64,000 bases of DNA, from the NCBI GenBank assembly GCA_017304475.1, contig JAFKKV010000014.1, positions 415,677 to 479,676 on the forward strand, given 5' to 3'. Positions 43,398 to 52,707 of the stretch are shown here, piece after piece (positions within the stretch are counted from its first letter, which is position 1; every line of letters begins with the position of its first letter). The position numbers and the translations under genes are program-made. The DNA comes from Hyphomicrobiales bacterium (GTDB lineage: Bacteria > Pseudomonadota > Alphaproteobacteria > Rhizobiales > Phreatobacteraceae). A model generated the notes under the pieces. That model was not told the origin of the DNA. It saw nothing but the letters and a program-made list of their open reading frames with translations, and searched no databases.

Positions 43398-43937
43398 ATG
43401 CCCCGCATCTTCACCGGTCTTGAAGTCCCGGAGACCATGGCGGACGACCTCAGCAGGCTCCAAGGCGGCCTGGGCGCCGCCCGCTGGATCGACCCCGAGG
43501 ATTTCCACCTCACGCTGCGTTTCATCGGCGATGTCGGTGAACGCGCGGCCAACGACATCGCCGACATGCTCTACGCCGTCCGCAAGCGCACCATCGAGGT
43601 GACCTTGACCGGCCTCGGCTCGTTTGGCGGCGACAAGCCGCGCTCGCTCTATATCGCGGTCAAGCAGACCCAGCCGCTGATGGAGCTGCAGGCCGAACAC
43701 GAGCGGATCATGCGCCGGGTGGGACTGGAGCCGGAGACCCGCAAGTTCACCCCGCATGTCAGCCTGGCAAGGCTCGGCCGCAATGCCCGCGCCCGCGATG
43801 TCGCCGACTGGATCGCGCTGCGCGGACTGTTCATGAGCCGGACCTTCCTGGTGCCACGCTTCGCGCTGTTCTCGGCCAAGGAATCGGTCGGCGGCGGGCC
43901 TTATCTGGTCGAAGAGACCTATCCGCTGGCGGCCTAG
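43398..43937 (+). CDS. thpR: RNA 2',3'-cyclic phosphodiesterase
   Basis: A 179-aa member of the 2H phosphoesterase superfamily. It carries the two H-x-T/S-x motifs FHLTLRF (41-47) and PHVSLARL (about 129-136), one in each half. It hydrolyses 2',3'-cyclic phosphates to 2'-phosphates, probably in RNA repair or processing. GGGAGG at 43387 supports the ATG at 43398 (MPRIFTGLEVPETM). It is a single gene followed by a repeat-rich intergenic region. Confidence 0.9.
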   Translation: MPRIFTGLEVPETMADDLSRLQGGLGAARWIDPEDFHLTLRFIGDVGERAANDIADMLYAVRKRTIEVTLTGLGSFGGDKPRSLYIAVKQTQPLMELQAEHERIMRRVGLEPETRKFTPHVSLARLGRNARARDVADWIALRGLFMSRTFLVPRFALFSAKESVGGGPYLVEETYPLAA

Positions 43938-44395
43938 AGTCTGATCGTCTCGAATTGAACCGCTCGGCACCACGGGTGGCCGTCCTTCGAGGCTCGCTTC
44001 GCTCGCACCTCAGGATGAGGGGGGTGGATGTATGGCATTGGTGTTGCTCATGAAGCTTGAACGGACGAGCGCATTTTGCATCGCCCTATATGCAAGCCGC
44101 CACATTCCTCATCCCGACGCAAAAGCTTCGCTTTTGCGTGGAGGTGCGAGCGAAGCGAGCCTCGAAGGACGGCCGACCGAACTGCAACGCTTCGATCTGA
44201 CGCGATCACGCTCTAGGTTCGATCAGATCGGATGGGAGTTTGCATCGAGCGAGCCTCGAAGGACGGCAATGCTTTGCTCAGGGTCGCTTGATTGCCTCAA
44301 ATCGATCCAATCGCGCTCATGAGCGCGACCGTTCCGAAGGCGCGCCTCCGAACGCCGCCGCTCTGACGCGACGGTCCTGCTTCACAGATATCGGC
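43938..44395. other. 458-bp repeat-bearing intergenic region
   Basis: No gene is supported; the plus-strand frame at 44032-44322 runs through repeats. It contains a perfect 34-bp inverted repeat (43978-44011 / 44141-44174), a hairpin and a third partial copy (44248-44266). Confidence 0.7.
43978..44174. repeat. Perfect 34-bp inverted repeat pair
   Basis: 43978-44011 and 44141-44174 are exact reverse complements (GGCCGTCCTTCGAGG... arm, with a CGCTTCGCTCG core). Beside the right arm is the hairpin ACGCAAAAGC-TTC-GCTTTTGCGT (44116-44138). A third partial copy GCGAGCCTCGAAGGACGGC lies at 44248-44266. This is a dispersed Rhizobiales-type intergenic repeat rather than a transposon; no transposase is nearby. 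Confidence 0.9.
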
Positions 44396-46105
44396 TCAGT
44401 TGACCCGGGCGGGCGTCGCTACCGAGGCATGCGGCCGCGGCAGCGGGACCGGCGCGCCGGTCGCCGGGGCCTGAGCCGCCGGCGCGGCTTCGGCCGCCGG
44501 AGCGGTTTCCGCGGTGGTGCCGGTGCCGATCAGGCGGGTGAACCAGTTGCCCGACTGCTGTGCCGCGGGCGCCGGCTCGGCCGGCGCGAAGGCCGAGAGA
44601 ACCGAGGCCTGCACGGGCGTGTCACCGGTGCTGCGGGCAATCGTCGTGGTGGTCCTGAGCGGCGACGGCGCTGGAACCGGGGCAGCCGCCATGGTGACCG
44701 GCGGCGTCTCGGCGGCGGCGGGTGCCGCGGGCGCGGTGGGCGTGGCGGCGGCGACCGCGGTGGCCGCTGCCGGAGCGGCGGCAGGCTCCGCCGAAACCTG
44801 CGAGCGCGCCGAGACCAGCGTCACCGGCGTGCTCTCCTGGCTCGCCAGCGAGAAGCTCGATTCGCTCGAGCCGACACGGATGCGCCGGTTGGCGAAACGC
44901 TCGGCGAAGCGCTGGTTGGTGCCGCCATCGATGCCGGAGCGGGCCGGAGCCGCCTCGATCTGGCCCGCCAGCGCGGCGACCTGCGCCATGTCGCGGGAAT
45001 TCTTGGCGGTCACCGCATGGCGGATCGCCGGCGGCACGACATAGGCCGGGCAGGCGGAGGCGGCCTGGAACGCCGGGCGCGTCGCCGGGTCGTCGCTGAC
45101 CGCGGTGAAGCGGCTGCGCACGCTGCGCGCGGGAACGCTGCGCGCCGCCGGGGCGGCCGTGGTCGTCGACTGGGCGCTGTCGTTGATCGACACGGGCACG
45201 GCGGAAGCCGCGGTGGTCGAGACATTGGCGCGGGCGGTGCCCGAGGCGCGGGTGCCGGCCCAGGGATCGGTGCCGATCATTTCGCGGGCGGCACCGGCAA
45301 GCGAAGCGGTCTGCCCGCCGCCGGCCTGCGCCAGCGAGGAACTCGGCGCCACCGCGTTGAACACGTAACGGCGCTCGCAGACATCGACCTGCGGCTCCTG
45401 CCGCGTCACTTCGAAGTGGTCGTAGCCTTCCTTCAGGTTGCGCCAGAAGGCCATGTTCGGATTGTTGCGATGCCGGGCCAGGTTGCGCGGCGTCATGCGG
45501 AACGGATAGGCCTGGACCTGGAACGATTCCTGGCCGCCCTGCAGGGCGTCGCGGGCCAGCGCATAGACTTCGGCGATGGCTTCGTCGGTCATCGCGTAGC
45601 AGCCGCGCGACGAGCAGTCGCCATGGACCATCAGGTGCGAGCCGCTGCGGCCATAGGCCCGGTCGAAATTGTTCGGGAAGCCCATGTTGAAGGCGAGGTA
45701 ATAGTTCGAATTCGGGTTCATCAGGCCCGGCGTGATGGCGTAGAAGCCCTCAGGGGACTGCCGATCGCCTTCGCGCACCTTGGGGCCGAGATCGCCGGAA
45801 TAATTGCAGATCGGATAGACCTTGAAGAGCGCGTAGCGGCCGCTCGCGTCTTTCTTCCAGACCTCGAGCTCGGCTTCCTGCTTGAAGATGCGCATCAAGA
45901 CCGGCGCGGTGCGGGTCATGCCCTTGGTGTTGAGCTCTTCGAGCACGGCCTGCGACAGGGCGGCGCTGCCCCGATTGGGGTTGTTGCGCGACAGCGAGGT
46001 CTCCTGGCAGGCCGCGAGCGCGAGCGCGACCATCGCCACCGAAGCGAAAAGCCTCAGGCTTTTGAGAGGTGATGCCCCCGCGGCGGCTCGAGCCGTCTGA
46101 CGCAA
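44396..46105 (-). CDS. L,D-transpeptidase (YkuD) family lipoprotein, DpaA/YafK-like, with long Ala/Pro tail
   Basis: A 569-aa envelope protein. The N-terminus is a lipoprotein signal with lipobox LAAC (about residues 30-33). The YkuD catalytic domain follows with HGDCSSRGCYAM (His, then the nucleophile Cys) near 160-171, the same layout as E. coli YafK/DpaA. From about residue 265 to the end is a low-complexity Ala/Pro/Thr/Ser region with no fold. Most relatives are far shorter, so the tail is a lineage feature, perhaps a spacer across the periplasm. DpaA-like enzymes detach lipoprotein from peptidoglycan; transpeptidation is the alternative. Confidence 0.88.
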   Translation of the reverse strand: MRQTARAAAGASPLKSLRLFASVAMVALALAACQETSLSRNNPNRGSAALSQAVLEELNTKGMTRTAPVLMRIFKQEAELEVWKKDASGRYALFKVYPICNYSGDLGPKVREGDRQSPEGFYAITPGLMNPNSNYYLAFNMGFPNNFDRAYGRSGSHLMVHGDCSSRGCYAMTDEAIAEVYALARDALQGGQESFQVQAYPFRMTPRNLARHRNNPNMAFWRNLKEGYDHFEVTRQEPQVDVCERRYVFNAVAPSSSLAQAGGGQTASLAGAAREMIGTDPWAGTRASGTARANVSTTAASAVPVSINDSAQSTTTAAPAARSVPARSVRSRFTAVSDDPATRPAFQAASACPAYVVPPAIRHAVTAKNSRDMAQVAALAGQIEAAPARSGIDGGTNQRFAERFANRRIRVGSSESSFSLASQESTPVTLVSARSQVSAEPAAAPAAATAVAAATPTAPAAPAAAETPPVTMAAAPVPAPSPLRTTTTIARSTGDTPVQASVLSAFAPAEPAPAAQQSGNWFTRLIGTGTTAETAPAAEAAPAAQAPATGAPVPLPRPHASVATPARVN

Positions 46106-46316
46106 TGCTCTGCTCCCGAACTTGGACGAAAACGCCCTTTTACGGTGTCAGTCTGACGCCTGTGATCCTTAAGGGATCCTTAGCCGAGACGGATAGCGTC
46201 AACCCGAGGTTACCGCAAGATGCGGAAAATGCGACGAAGGGTTAACGAATTCCACATGAAACGGACATCGTGGCGAACATGCGGCGGCAGCCCCGTTCAC
46301 GCCTCGATCGGGGCGA

Positions 46317-47270
46317 TCAGACCGCCCGCCCGATCGCGAGAAATTTATCGCGCCGGAGCCTGCGGATATCGTCGGGCGATTGCCCGGCCAGCTGCGCCAG
46401 CCCCTGTTCGAGCGCATCGCCGACGCGCAGGACCGCGGCATCCGGGTCGCGATGGGCGCCGCCGACCGGCTCGTTGACGATCTGGTCGATGACGCCGAAG
46501 CGCAGCAGATCCTGCGCGGTGATCTTCATATTGGTCGCGGCGTCCTGGGCCTTGGCGGTGTCGCGCCACAGGATCGAGGCCGCGCCCTCCGGCGAAATGA
46601 CGCTGTAGATCGCATGTTCCAGCATCATGACGCGGTTGGCCGCGGCGATCGCGATCGCCCCGCCCGAGCCGCCCTCGCCGATGATCACGGCGATGTTCGG
46701 CACGCCCAGCGACAGGCTGCGATCGGTCGAGCGGGCAATGGCCTCGGCCTGGCCGCGCTCCTCGGCGCCGATGCCTGGATAGGCGCCGGCCGTGTCGACC
46801 AGCGAGATCACCGGGATGTCGAAACGCTCGGCGGTCTCCATCAGGCGCACCGCCTTGCGATAGCCCTCCGGACGCGCCATGCCGAAATTGTGCCGGATCC
46901 GGGTCTCGGTCGTATCGCCGCGCTCGTGCCCCATGATGCAGATGCTCTGGCCGCGAAACCGGCCGAAGCCGCCGACGATCGCCTCGTCCTCGCCGAACAC
47001 CCGGTCGCCGGCGAGCGGGGTGAAATCCTCGATCAGCTTGGCGATATAGTCGAGCGTGTGGGGCCGGGCCGGATGGCGCGCGACCAGGGTCTTCTGCCAG
47101 GGCGTGAGCCCGGCATAGAGATCCTTCAGCGCCAGGTCGGCCTTCTGTTCCAGCTTGGCGACCTCCTCCGTGATCGACACGCCGCCGTCGCGCGCAGCGA
47201 CCTCGCGCAGTTCCTCGACCTTGGATTCGAGCTCGGCGATCGGCTTTTCGAAATCGAGATAGCTACGCAT
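46317..47270 (-). CDS. accA: Acetyl-CoA carboxylase carboxyltransferase subunit alpha
   Basis: A 317-aa cytoplasmic enzyme subunit that, with AccD, transfers the carboxyl group from biotin to acetyl-CoA, the first step of fatty-acid synthesis. It starts MRSYLDFEKPIAELESKVEE and has HPARPHTLDYI, GFGRFRG, RNFGMARPEGYRKA-like (HNFGMARPEGYRKAVRLM) and the oxyanion loop GEGGSGGAIAI. Length and motifs are normal. accD is not in the window, as usual for Rhizobiales. It lies downstream of xerD on the same strand, with 136 bp between. Confidence 0.97.
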   Translation of the reverse strand: MRSYLDFEKPIAELESKVEELREVAARDGGVSITEEVAKLEQKADLALKDLYAGLTPWQKTLVARHPARPHTLDYIAKLIEDFTPLAGDRVFGEDEAIVGGFGRFRGQSICIMGHERGDTTETRIRHNFGMARPEGYRKAVRLMETAERFDIPVISLVDTAGAYPGIGAEERGQAEAIARSTDRSLSLGVPNIAVIIGEGGSGGAIAIAAANRVMMLEHAIYSVISPEGAASILWRDTAKAQDAATNMKITAQDLLRFGVIDQIVNEPVGGAHRDPDAAVLRVGDALEQGLAQLAGQSPDDIRRLRRDKFLAIGRAV

Positions 47271-47406
47271 CGGGTATGGATCGGACCAGGCCTTTGGGGG
47301 CGGCCCGAGGGCCAGCGGAGGGCGAGGAAATGCCCCTTGAGGGGGTCGAAAGTCAAGGGAAGACAGTCATCTCATGCCAAGGGCGTGAACGACCGGCCCC
47401 TCGCCG

Positions 47407-48339
47407 TCAGTCATCCTCGGCCAGCGGATGCAGGTCGCGGACGAGCCCGGCGAGGCGCTCGTCGAGCACATGGGTGTAGATTTGTGTCGTCGCAATGTCC
47501 GCATGCCCGAGCAATTGTTGCACCGAGCGAAGATCGGCGCCGTTCTGCAGCAGGTGGCTGGCAAAGGCATGGCGCAGCACATGCGGGCTGACCTTGGCGG
47601 CCGGCAGGCCGGCCGAGGCGGCGACCTGCTTCAGTTCCCGCCCGACATATTGGCGGGTCAGGTGGCCGCTTTCCCCCGAGGACGGGAACAGCCATTTCGA
47701 CGGCCCGAGCCCGGCCTCCTCGCGCAGCGCCAGATAGGTCGCCATGGCGTCCTTGGCGGCCTGGTTCAGCGGCACCACCCGCTCCTTGTTGCCTTTGCCG
47801 CGCACCACCAGGAAACGCTGGTCGCGCCGCGCCGCCCCGATCGGCAGGCCGATCAGTTCGGAAACGCGCAGGCCGCTGGCATAAAGGAGCTCGAGCAGGC
47901 AGGCCATGCGCGCCGTCCTGAGCCTTTCGCCGACCGGCCGGGCCGCATCGGCTATGCCCTCCTTGGCCACCGCCAGCAGGCGATCGACCTCGGCGAGGCC
48001 AAGCACCTTGGGCAGGGGCCGGCCACGCTTCGGGCCCTCCAGCACGGCCGCCGGATCCTCCGGCGTCAGGCCTTCGCCATAGAGAAAGCGGTGCAGCTGG
48101 CGCACCGCCGAGAGCCGGCGCGCGACCGAGGCGGTCTTCAAGCCCCGGCCGGCGCAATCGGCGAGGAAACCGCGGATCATCTCGGTGGTCGCAGCCTTCG
48201 GCCCGACGCCCTCGGTGCCGAGAAAGCCTGAATAGTCGTCGAGGTCGCGCCGATAGGCCTCGAGCGTATTGCCGGCGGCGCCGCGTTCGGCCGCCATCAT
48301 GTCGAGGAACAGGTCGATCTCGCTGGAGCCGCGCGCCAT
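47407..48339 (-). CDS. xerD: Tyrosine recombinase XerD (chromosome dimer resolution)
   Basis: A 310-aa recombinase. The core-binding domain covers about 1-105 (SEIDLFLDMMAAERGAAGNT, LEAYRRDLDDY). The catalytic domain has the first arginine in LLYASGLRVSELI, the lysine in RGKGNKERVVPL, HVLRHAFASHLL and LGHADIATTQIYTHV with the tyrosine nucleophile. It acts with XerC at dif under FtsK control. The ATG at 48339 begins the family-typical N-terminus. A small membrane-protein gene lies just upstream on the same strand. It is distinct from the island integrase at 17405-18643. Confidence 0.95.
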   Translation of the reverse strand: MARGSSEIDLFLDMMAAERGAAGNTLEAYRRDLDDYSGFLGTEGVGPKAATTEMIRGFLADCAGRGLKTASVARRLSAVRQLHRFLYGEGLTPEDPAAVLEGPKRGRPLPKVLGLAEVDRLLAVAKEGIADAARPVGERLRTARMACLLELLYASGLRVSELIGLPIGAARRDQRFLVVRGKGNKERVVPLNQAAKDAMATYLALREEAGLGPSKWLFPSSGESGHLTRQYVGRELKQVAASAGLPAAKVSPHVLRHAFASHLLQNGADLRSVQQLLGHADIATTQIYTHVLDERLAGLVRDLHPLAEDD

Positions 48340-48344
48340 GACTG

Positions 48345-48494
48345 CTAGCGGCGCGGCTGCAGGCGGTTCGCCGGTATGGTCACGGTCATGTCGCGCGGCT
48401 CCGGGTCGACCAGATAGGCGAAGGCCAGCATGGCGGCGAAGGTGAGCCCCCCGAGCACGACCATGATGGTCAGGAAACGCATCAATGTCGGCAT
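48345..48494 (-). CDS. Small single-span membrane protein upstream of xerD
   Basis: A 49-aa ORF starting at ATG 48494 and ending with TAG at 48345-48347, only 5 bp before the xerD ATG. The product has one hydrophobic helix (MRFLTIMVVLGGLTFAAMLA, residues 5-24) and a short polar tail (DPEPRDMTVTIPANRLQPRR). The position and good codon bias suggest a real gene translated with xerD. Similar short proteins occur ahead of xerD in related genomes as far as I recall; function unknown. Confidence 0.6.
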   Translation of the reverse strand: MPTLMRFLTIMVVLGGLTFAAMLAFAYLVDPEPRDMTVTIPANRLQPRR

Positions 48495-48664
48495 GACGGC
48501 GGGGCTCTCGATGGCGACGCTTTGAGCCGTCGAGACTGATCACGAATGGTCGTGCGCCGCAAGCCGGCCGCCGCCGCCAGAAGCCCGTGCATGACCGGCA
48601 AAGTCCGCTTCCCGCCAGCCGGCCCGGCCTCTATGGTCCAGCCGCTTCCCGCCTCGAGGTCCTG

Positions 48665-49477
48665 ATGCCGCTGACGATCGCCACCTGGAACATCAATTCG
48701 GTGCGCCTGCGCATCGACACCGTCGCCCGCTTCGTCGAGGCCTTTCGCCCGGATGTGCTGTGCCTGCAGGAAACCAAATGCATGGACGGCCAGTTCCCGC
48801 TCACCGATGTCAGGAAGATGGGTTTCGACCACGTCGCGATCCACGGCCAGAAGGGCTATCACGGCGTCGCCGTGCTGTCGCGCTACGGCCTCGCCGATAT
48901 CGACCGGAAGGGCTTCTTCGGCAAGCAGGACGCCCGCCACGTCGCGGTGACCCTGGCCGACGGCCCGGCGGCCGGTACGCGCATCCATAATTTCTACGTG
49001 CCAGCCGGCGGCGACGAGCCCGATCCCGCCATCAACGAGAAGTTCGCCCACAAGCTCGGCTTTCTCGACGAGATGGAGGCCTGGGACGCGCTGCGCGTCG
49101 GCGACGGATCGTCCAAGGCGATCCTGGTCGGCGACCTCAACATCGCGCCCTTCGAGCACGACGTGTGGAGCTCCAGGCAGCTGCGCAATGTCGTTTCCCA
49201 CACGCCGATCGAGCGCCAGCGCCTGACCGAGGTGGCCAAGGCCGGCGGCTGGGTCGACATGATGCGCGCGCTGACGCCCGAGCCGGAGAAGCTCTATACG
49301 TGGTGGAGCTACCGTTCCGCCGACTGGGCCGCGGCCAACAAGGGCCGCAGGCTCGATCATATCTGGCTGAGCCCGGCGCTCGCGACTGGCATGCGCGGTT
49401 TCCAGATTGCCAGGGAGACGCGCGGCTGGGACAAGCCGTCCGACCACGTGCCGGTCATCGCCACGCTGGATCTCTGA
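48665..49477 (+). CDS. xthA: Exodeoxyribonuclease III / AP endonuclease
   Basis: A 270-aa DNA repair nuclease of the exonuclease-endonuclease-phosphatase superfamily. Conserved motifs are TWNINSVRLR (Asn), LCLQETKCMD (metal Glu), GYHGVAVLSR, YVPAGGDE, VGDLNIAPFEHDVW (Asp and Asn), RRLDHIWLS and the final SDHVPVIA (catalytic Asp-His). It incises abasic sites and trims 3' ends. The ATG at 48665 starts MPLTIATWNINSVRLR with no spare leader. Complete and ordinary. Confidence 0.95.
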   Translation: MPLTIATWNINSVRLRIDTVARFVEAFRPDVLCLQETKCMDGQFPLTDVRKMGFDHVAIHGQKGYHGVAVLSRYGLADIDRKGFFGKQDARHVAVTLADGPAAGTRIHNFYVPAGGDEPDPAINEKFAHKLGFLDEMEAWDALRVGDGSSKAILVGDLNIAPFEHDVWSSRQLRNVVSHTPIERQRLTEVAKAGGWVDMMRALTPEPEKLYTWWSYRSADWAAANKGRRLDHIWLSPALATGMRGFQIARETRGWDKPSDHVPVIATLDL

Positions 49478-49654
49478 GACGATCTTTGTTGCTGCGACGT
49501 TGTTTCTGTTGCATCGCATCATCCGAACGCCCTATGGGGCGGAACCGGCCGTTTCGTTGACACCCCGCGGACCCGCTTCTACGGTGCCCGCCCGGCTCGA
49601 AAGGCCTAGAAACCGATCATCCGAACGGCAATTGCGCCCGTTTCGGGGAGGGAC

Positions 49655-50407
49655 ATGATGAAGATCCTTGTACCCGTGAAGCGGGTTGTCGATTACAACG
49701 TGAAGATCCGGGTGAAGCCCGACGGCTCCGGGGTCGAACTGGCCAATGTGAAGATGTCGATGAATCCCTTCGACGAGATCGCCGTCGAAGAGGCGCTGCG
49801 CCTGAAGGAAAAGGGCGCCGCCACCGAGATCGTCGTCGTTTCCATCGGGCCGCAGGGCGCCGCCGAGACTATCCGCACCGGCCTCGCCATGGGCGCCGAC
49901 CGCGGCATCCACGTGAAGACCGACGCAACCGTCGAACCGCTGGCGGTCGCCAAGATCCTGAAGGGCATCATCGGCGAGGAAGCCCCGGGCCTGGTGGTCC
50001 TCGGCAAACAGGCGATCGACGACGACGCCAACCAGACCGGCCAGATGCTGGCCGCCCTGCTGGGCTGGCCGCAGGGCACTTTCGCCTCGAAGGTCGAGCT
50101 CAGCCCCGACAGCGTGGCGGTCACCCGCGAGGTCGATGGCGGCCTGCAGACCGTCAAGCTGAACCTGCCCGCCATCGTCACCACCGACCTTCGCCTGAAC
50201 GAGCCGCGCTACGCCTCGCTGCCGAACATCATGAAGGCCAAGAAGAAGCCGATCGACGAGAAGTCGCCCGACAACTACGGCGTCGACGTCGCGCCGCGCC
50301 TGAAGGTGCTGAAGACCGTCGAGCCGGGCGGCCGCAAGGCCGGCGTCAAGGTCGCCTCCGTCGCCGAACTCGTCGGCAAACTCAAGAACGAAGCCGGGGT
50401 GCTCTGA
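49655..50407 (+). CDS. etfB: Electron transfer flavoprotein subunit beta
   Basis: A 250-aa AMP-binding subunit of the ETF heterodimer that carries electrons from acyl-CoA dehydrogenases to ETF-ubiquinone oxidoreductase. It begins [20 protein letters not shown] and carries [18 protein letters not shown] and the signature [34 protein letters not shown] precedes the ATG. Its stop overlaps the etfA start by one base, so the subunits are made together. Confidence 0.97.
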   Translation: MMKILVPVKRVVDYNVKIRVKPDGSGVELANVKMSMNPFDEIAVEEALRLKEKGAATEIVVVSIGPQGAAETIRTGLAMGADRGIHVKTDATVEPLAVAKILKGIIGEEAPGLVVLGKQAIDDDANQTGQMLAALLGWPQGTFASKVELSPDSVAVTREVDGGLQTVKLNLPAIVTTDLRLNEPRYASLPNIMKAKKKPIDEKSPDNYGVDVAPRLKVLKTVEPGGRKAGVKVASVAELVGKLKNEAGVL

Positions 50408-51351
50408 TGTCGACCCTCCTCCTCGCGGAACACGACAACACCACCATCAAGGATCCGACCGCCAAGGCGCTGACCGCCGCGGTCGCGCTCGGCGCGCCGG
50501 TCACCGTGCTGGTCGCCGGCTCCGGCTGCGCCGCCGCCGGCCAGGCCGCCGCCAAGCTCGCGGGCGTCGCCAAGGTGATCGTCGTCGACAGCCCGGCCTA
50601 TGCCCATCTCCTGGCCGAGCCGACGGCAGCCCTGATCGTCTCGCTGGCGCCGGCCTATGCCAATATCGTCGCGCCCTCGACCTCGAACGGCAAGAACATC
50701 CTGCCGCGCGTCGCCGCCCTGCTCGACGTCATGCAGATCTCCGACATCGTCAAGGTGATCTCGCCCGACACGTTCGAGCGGCCGATCTATGCCGGCAACG
50801 CGCTGCAGACCGTGCAGTCGACCGATGCCAAGAAGGTCATCACCGTGCGCACCGCCTCGTTCCAGGCGGCGGGCGAAGGCGGTTCGGCGGCGGTCGAGAC
50901 CGGCGCGGCCTCGTCCGATCCGGCGCTCTCCAGCTTCGTCGGCGAGGAGCTCTCCAAGTCCGACCGTCCGGAACTGGGCGCCGCCAAGATCATCATTTCG
51001 GGCGGCCGCGCGCTCGGTTCGAAGGAAGCCTTCACCAAGGTGATCGAGCCGGTCGCCGACAAGCTCGGCGCGGCCATGGGCGCCTCGCGCGCCGCGGTCG
51101 ATGCCGGCTACGCGCCGAACGACTGGCAGGTCGGCCAGACCGGCAAGGTGGTCGCGCCCGATCTCTATATCGCGGTCGGCATTTCCGGTGCGATCCAGCA
51201 TCTCGCCGGCATGAAGGACTCGAAGGTCATCGTCGCCATCAACAAGGACGAGGAGGCACCGATCTTCCAGGTTGCCGACTACGGACTGGTCGGCGACCTC
51301 TTCACGCTGCTGCCCGAGCTCGAAAAAGAACTCGCCGCCATCGGCAAGTGA
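50407..51351 (+). CDS. etfA: Electron transfer flavoprotein subunit alpha
   Basis: A 314-aa FAD-binding subunit of ETF. The C-terminal FAD domain shows [32 protein letters not shown] and [20 protein letters not shown], then [20 protein letters not shown]. It forms one operon with etfB (1-bp overlap), and the 3-hydroxybutyryl-CoA dehydrogenase gene follows after a terminator, linking the region to beta-oxidation-type metabolism. Confidence 0.97.
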   Translation: MSTLLLAEHDNTTIKDPTAKALTAAVALGAPVTVLVAGSGCAAAGQAAAKLAGVAKVIVVDSPAYAHLLAEPTAALIVSLAPAYANIVAPSTSNGKNILPRVAALLDVMQISDIVKVISPDTFERPIYAGNALQTVQSTDAKKVITVRTASFQAAGEGGSAAVETGAASSDPALSSFVGEELSKSDRPELGAAKIIISGGRALGSKEAFTKVIEPVADKLGAAMGASRAAVDAGYAPNDWQVGQTGKVVAPDLYIAVGISGAIQHLAGMKDSKVIVAINKDEEAPIFQVADYGLVGDLFTLLPELEKELAAIGK

Positions 51352-51367
51352 GACCGAGACGACGGAT

Positions 51368-51402
51368 CGGGCGGGCCGCCTCGCTGGCGGACCCGCCCGT
51401 TT
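51368..51402 (+). terminator. Rho-independent terminator after etfA
   Basis: CGGGCGGGCCGCC (51368-51380) pairs with GGCGGACCCGCCCG (51386-51399) around a TCGCT loop, with one bulged base, followed by TTT. It lies 16 bp after the etfA stop. Confidence 0.75.
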
Positions 51403-51515
51403 CGGCAATATGATCCCGATGGCATCCCACGACAGACCGTCGTAGATATGTCGCGGAGAAGATTTTGTTCGCACCGTTGCCCGCTTCAAGAGCGGGCCGG
51501 TCACCGGGTGTAGCC

Positions 51516-52391
51516 ATGGACATTCGCAAGATCGGCGTTATCGGCGCCGGCCAGATGGGCAACGGGATCGCGCATGTCGCGGCACTCTCGGGCATCGACG
51601 TGGTGCTGCACGATCTGTCGGAAGACCGGATCAGGTCGGGGCTCGCCACGATCAACGGCAATATGAGCCGGCAGCTGTCGAAGAACCTGATCACCGAGGA
51701 AGAGCGCCACAACGCCCTCGCCAAGATCGTCGCCGGCCCGAAGCTCGAGGATTTCGGTGACTGCGACATGGTCATCGAGGCGGCCACCGAGAACGAGCAG
51801 GTCAAGATCAAGATCTTCCAGGCGGTCGTGCCGATGCTGCGGGCCGACGCGATCCTGGCCAGCAACACCTCGTCGATCTCGATCACCCGGCTCGCCTCGA
51901 CCACCGACCGGCCCGAGCGTTTCATCGGCATCCACTTCATGAACCCGGTGCCGGTGATGCAGCTTGTCGAGCTGATCCGCGGCATCGCCACCGAGGACGA
52001 CACCTTCGAATCCTCGCGTGCCTTCGTCGCCCGGCTCGGCAAGACCATCGCGGTCGCCGAGGACTTCCCGGCCTTCATCGTCAACCGCATCCTGCTGCCG
52101 ATGATCAACGAGGCGATCTACACGCTTTATGAAGGCGTCGGATCGGTCGAGGCCATCGATACCGGCATGCGGCTCGGCGCCAACCATCCGATGGGCCCGT
52201 TGCAGCTCGCCGATTTCATCGGGCTCGACACCTGCCTGTCGGTCATGCAGGTGCTCTACGAGGGCCTTGCCGACAGCAAGTACCGGCCCTGCCCGCTCCT
52301 GGTGAAATATGTCGAGGCCGGCTGGCTCGGCCGGAAGACCCAGCGCGGCTTCTACGACTATCGCGGCGAGCGGCCGGTTCCGACCCGATAG
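51516..52391 (+). CDS. 3-hydroxybutyryl-CoA dehydrogenase
   Basis: A 291-aa NAD-dependent enzyme interconverting acetoacetyl-CoA and 3-hydroxybutyryl-CoA. The Rossmann motif GAGQMGNG is at 10-17, the catalytic region is ASNTSSISIT...HFMNPVP with the histidine, and KTIAVAEDFPAFIVNRIL marks the dimerisation domain. Length matches short HbdA/PaaH-type dehydrogenases without a hydratase fusion. It stands behind the etfBA operon, which would accept electrons from partner acyl-CoA dehydrogenases. The start MDIRKIGVIGAGQMG at 51516 leaves no extra leader. Confidence 0.95.
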   Translation: MDIRKIGVIGAGQMGNGIAHVAALSGIDVVLHDLSEDRIRSGLATINGNMSRQLSKNLITEEERHNALAKIVAGPKLEDFGDCDMVIEAATENEQVKIKIFQAVVPMLRADAILASNTSSISITRLASTTDRPERFIGIHFMNPVPVMQLVELIRGIATEDDTFESSRAFVARLGKTIAVAEDFPAFIVNRILLPMINEAIYTLYEGVGSVEAIDTGMRLGANHPMGPLQLADFIGLDTCLSVMQVLYEGLADSKYRPCPLLVKYVEAGWLGRKTQRGFYDYRGERPVPTR

Positions 52392-52472
52392 GGCCGGGTT
52401 TCAGCGATCGGCCCAAGCCTTCGTTAAGGCCTCCCGGCTACTCCTTTGCGTCTCATCGCGAAGGATCGCTTG

Positions 52473-52658
52473 ATGTCGACTGACAGTATCGTCGGGGCCA
52501 TGGTCGGTATGTCCATGGACAAGACCCAAATGGGCATTCAGACCGCCATGGTGCGCCAGCAGGTGCAGGCCGACCAGCAACTGGTCGATCTGCTCGCCAC
52601 GAGCGCCAAATCGGCGCCCGCGCCCGGCACCGGGCTGATCGTCGACAAGACCGCCTGA
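52473..52658 (+). CDS. YjfB-like putative motility protein
   Basis: A 61-aa protein: MSTDSIVGAMVGMSMDKTQM, then GIQTAMVRQQVQADQQLVDLLATSAK and a Pro/Gly tail. It matches the small YjfB family (named putative motility protein from an association, role unclear). AAGGA lies 8 bp before the ATG at 52473. No signal. No flagellar genes are nearby, so the motility label should be treated with caution. Confidence 0.75.
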   Translation: MSTDSIVGAMVGMSMDKTQMGIQTAMVRQQVQADQQLVDLLATSAKSAPAPGTGLIVDKTA

Positions 52659-52707
52659 GCCGGCGCAGATCGCGCACCGGTGCGGCCGCCAGCGGCCGCC
52701 GGGCGCC

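Noticed and set aside
44032..44322. 96-codon plus-strand frame after thpR
   Set aside because: It is made of the inverted repeats and a hairpin, so not a gene.
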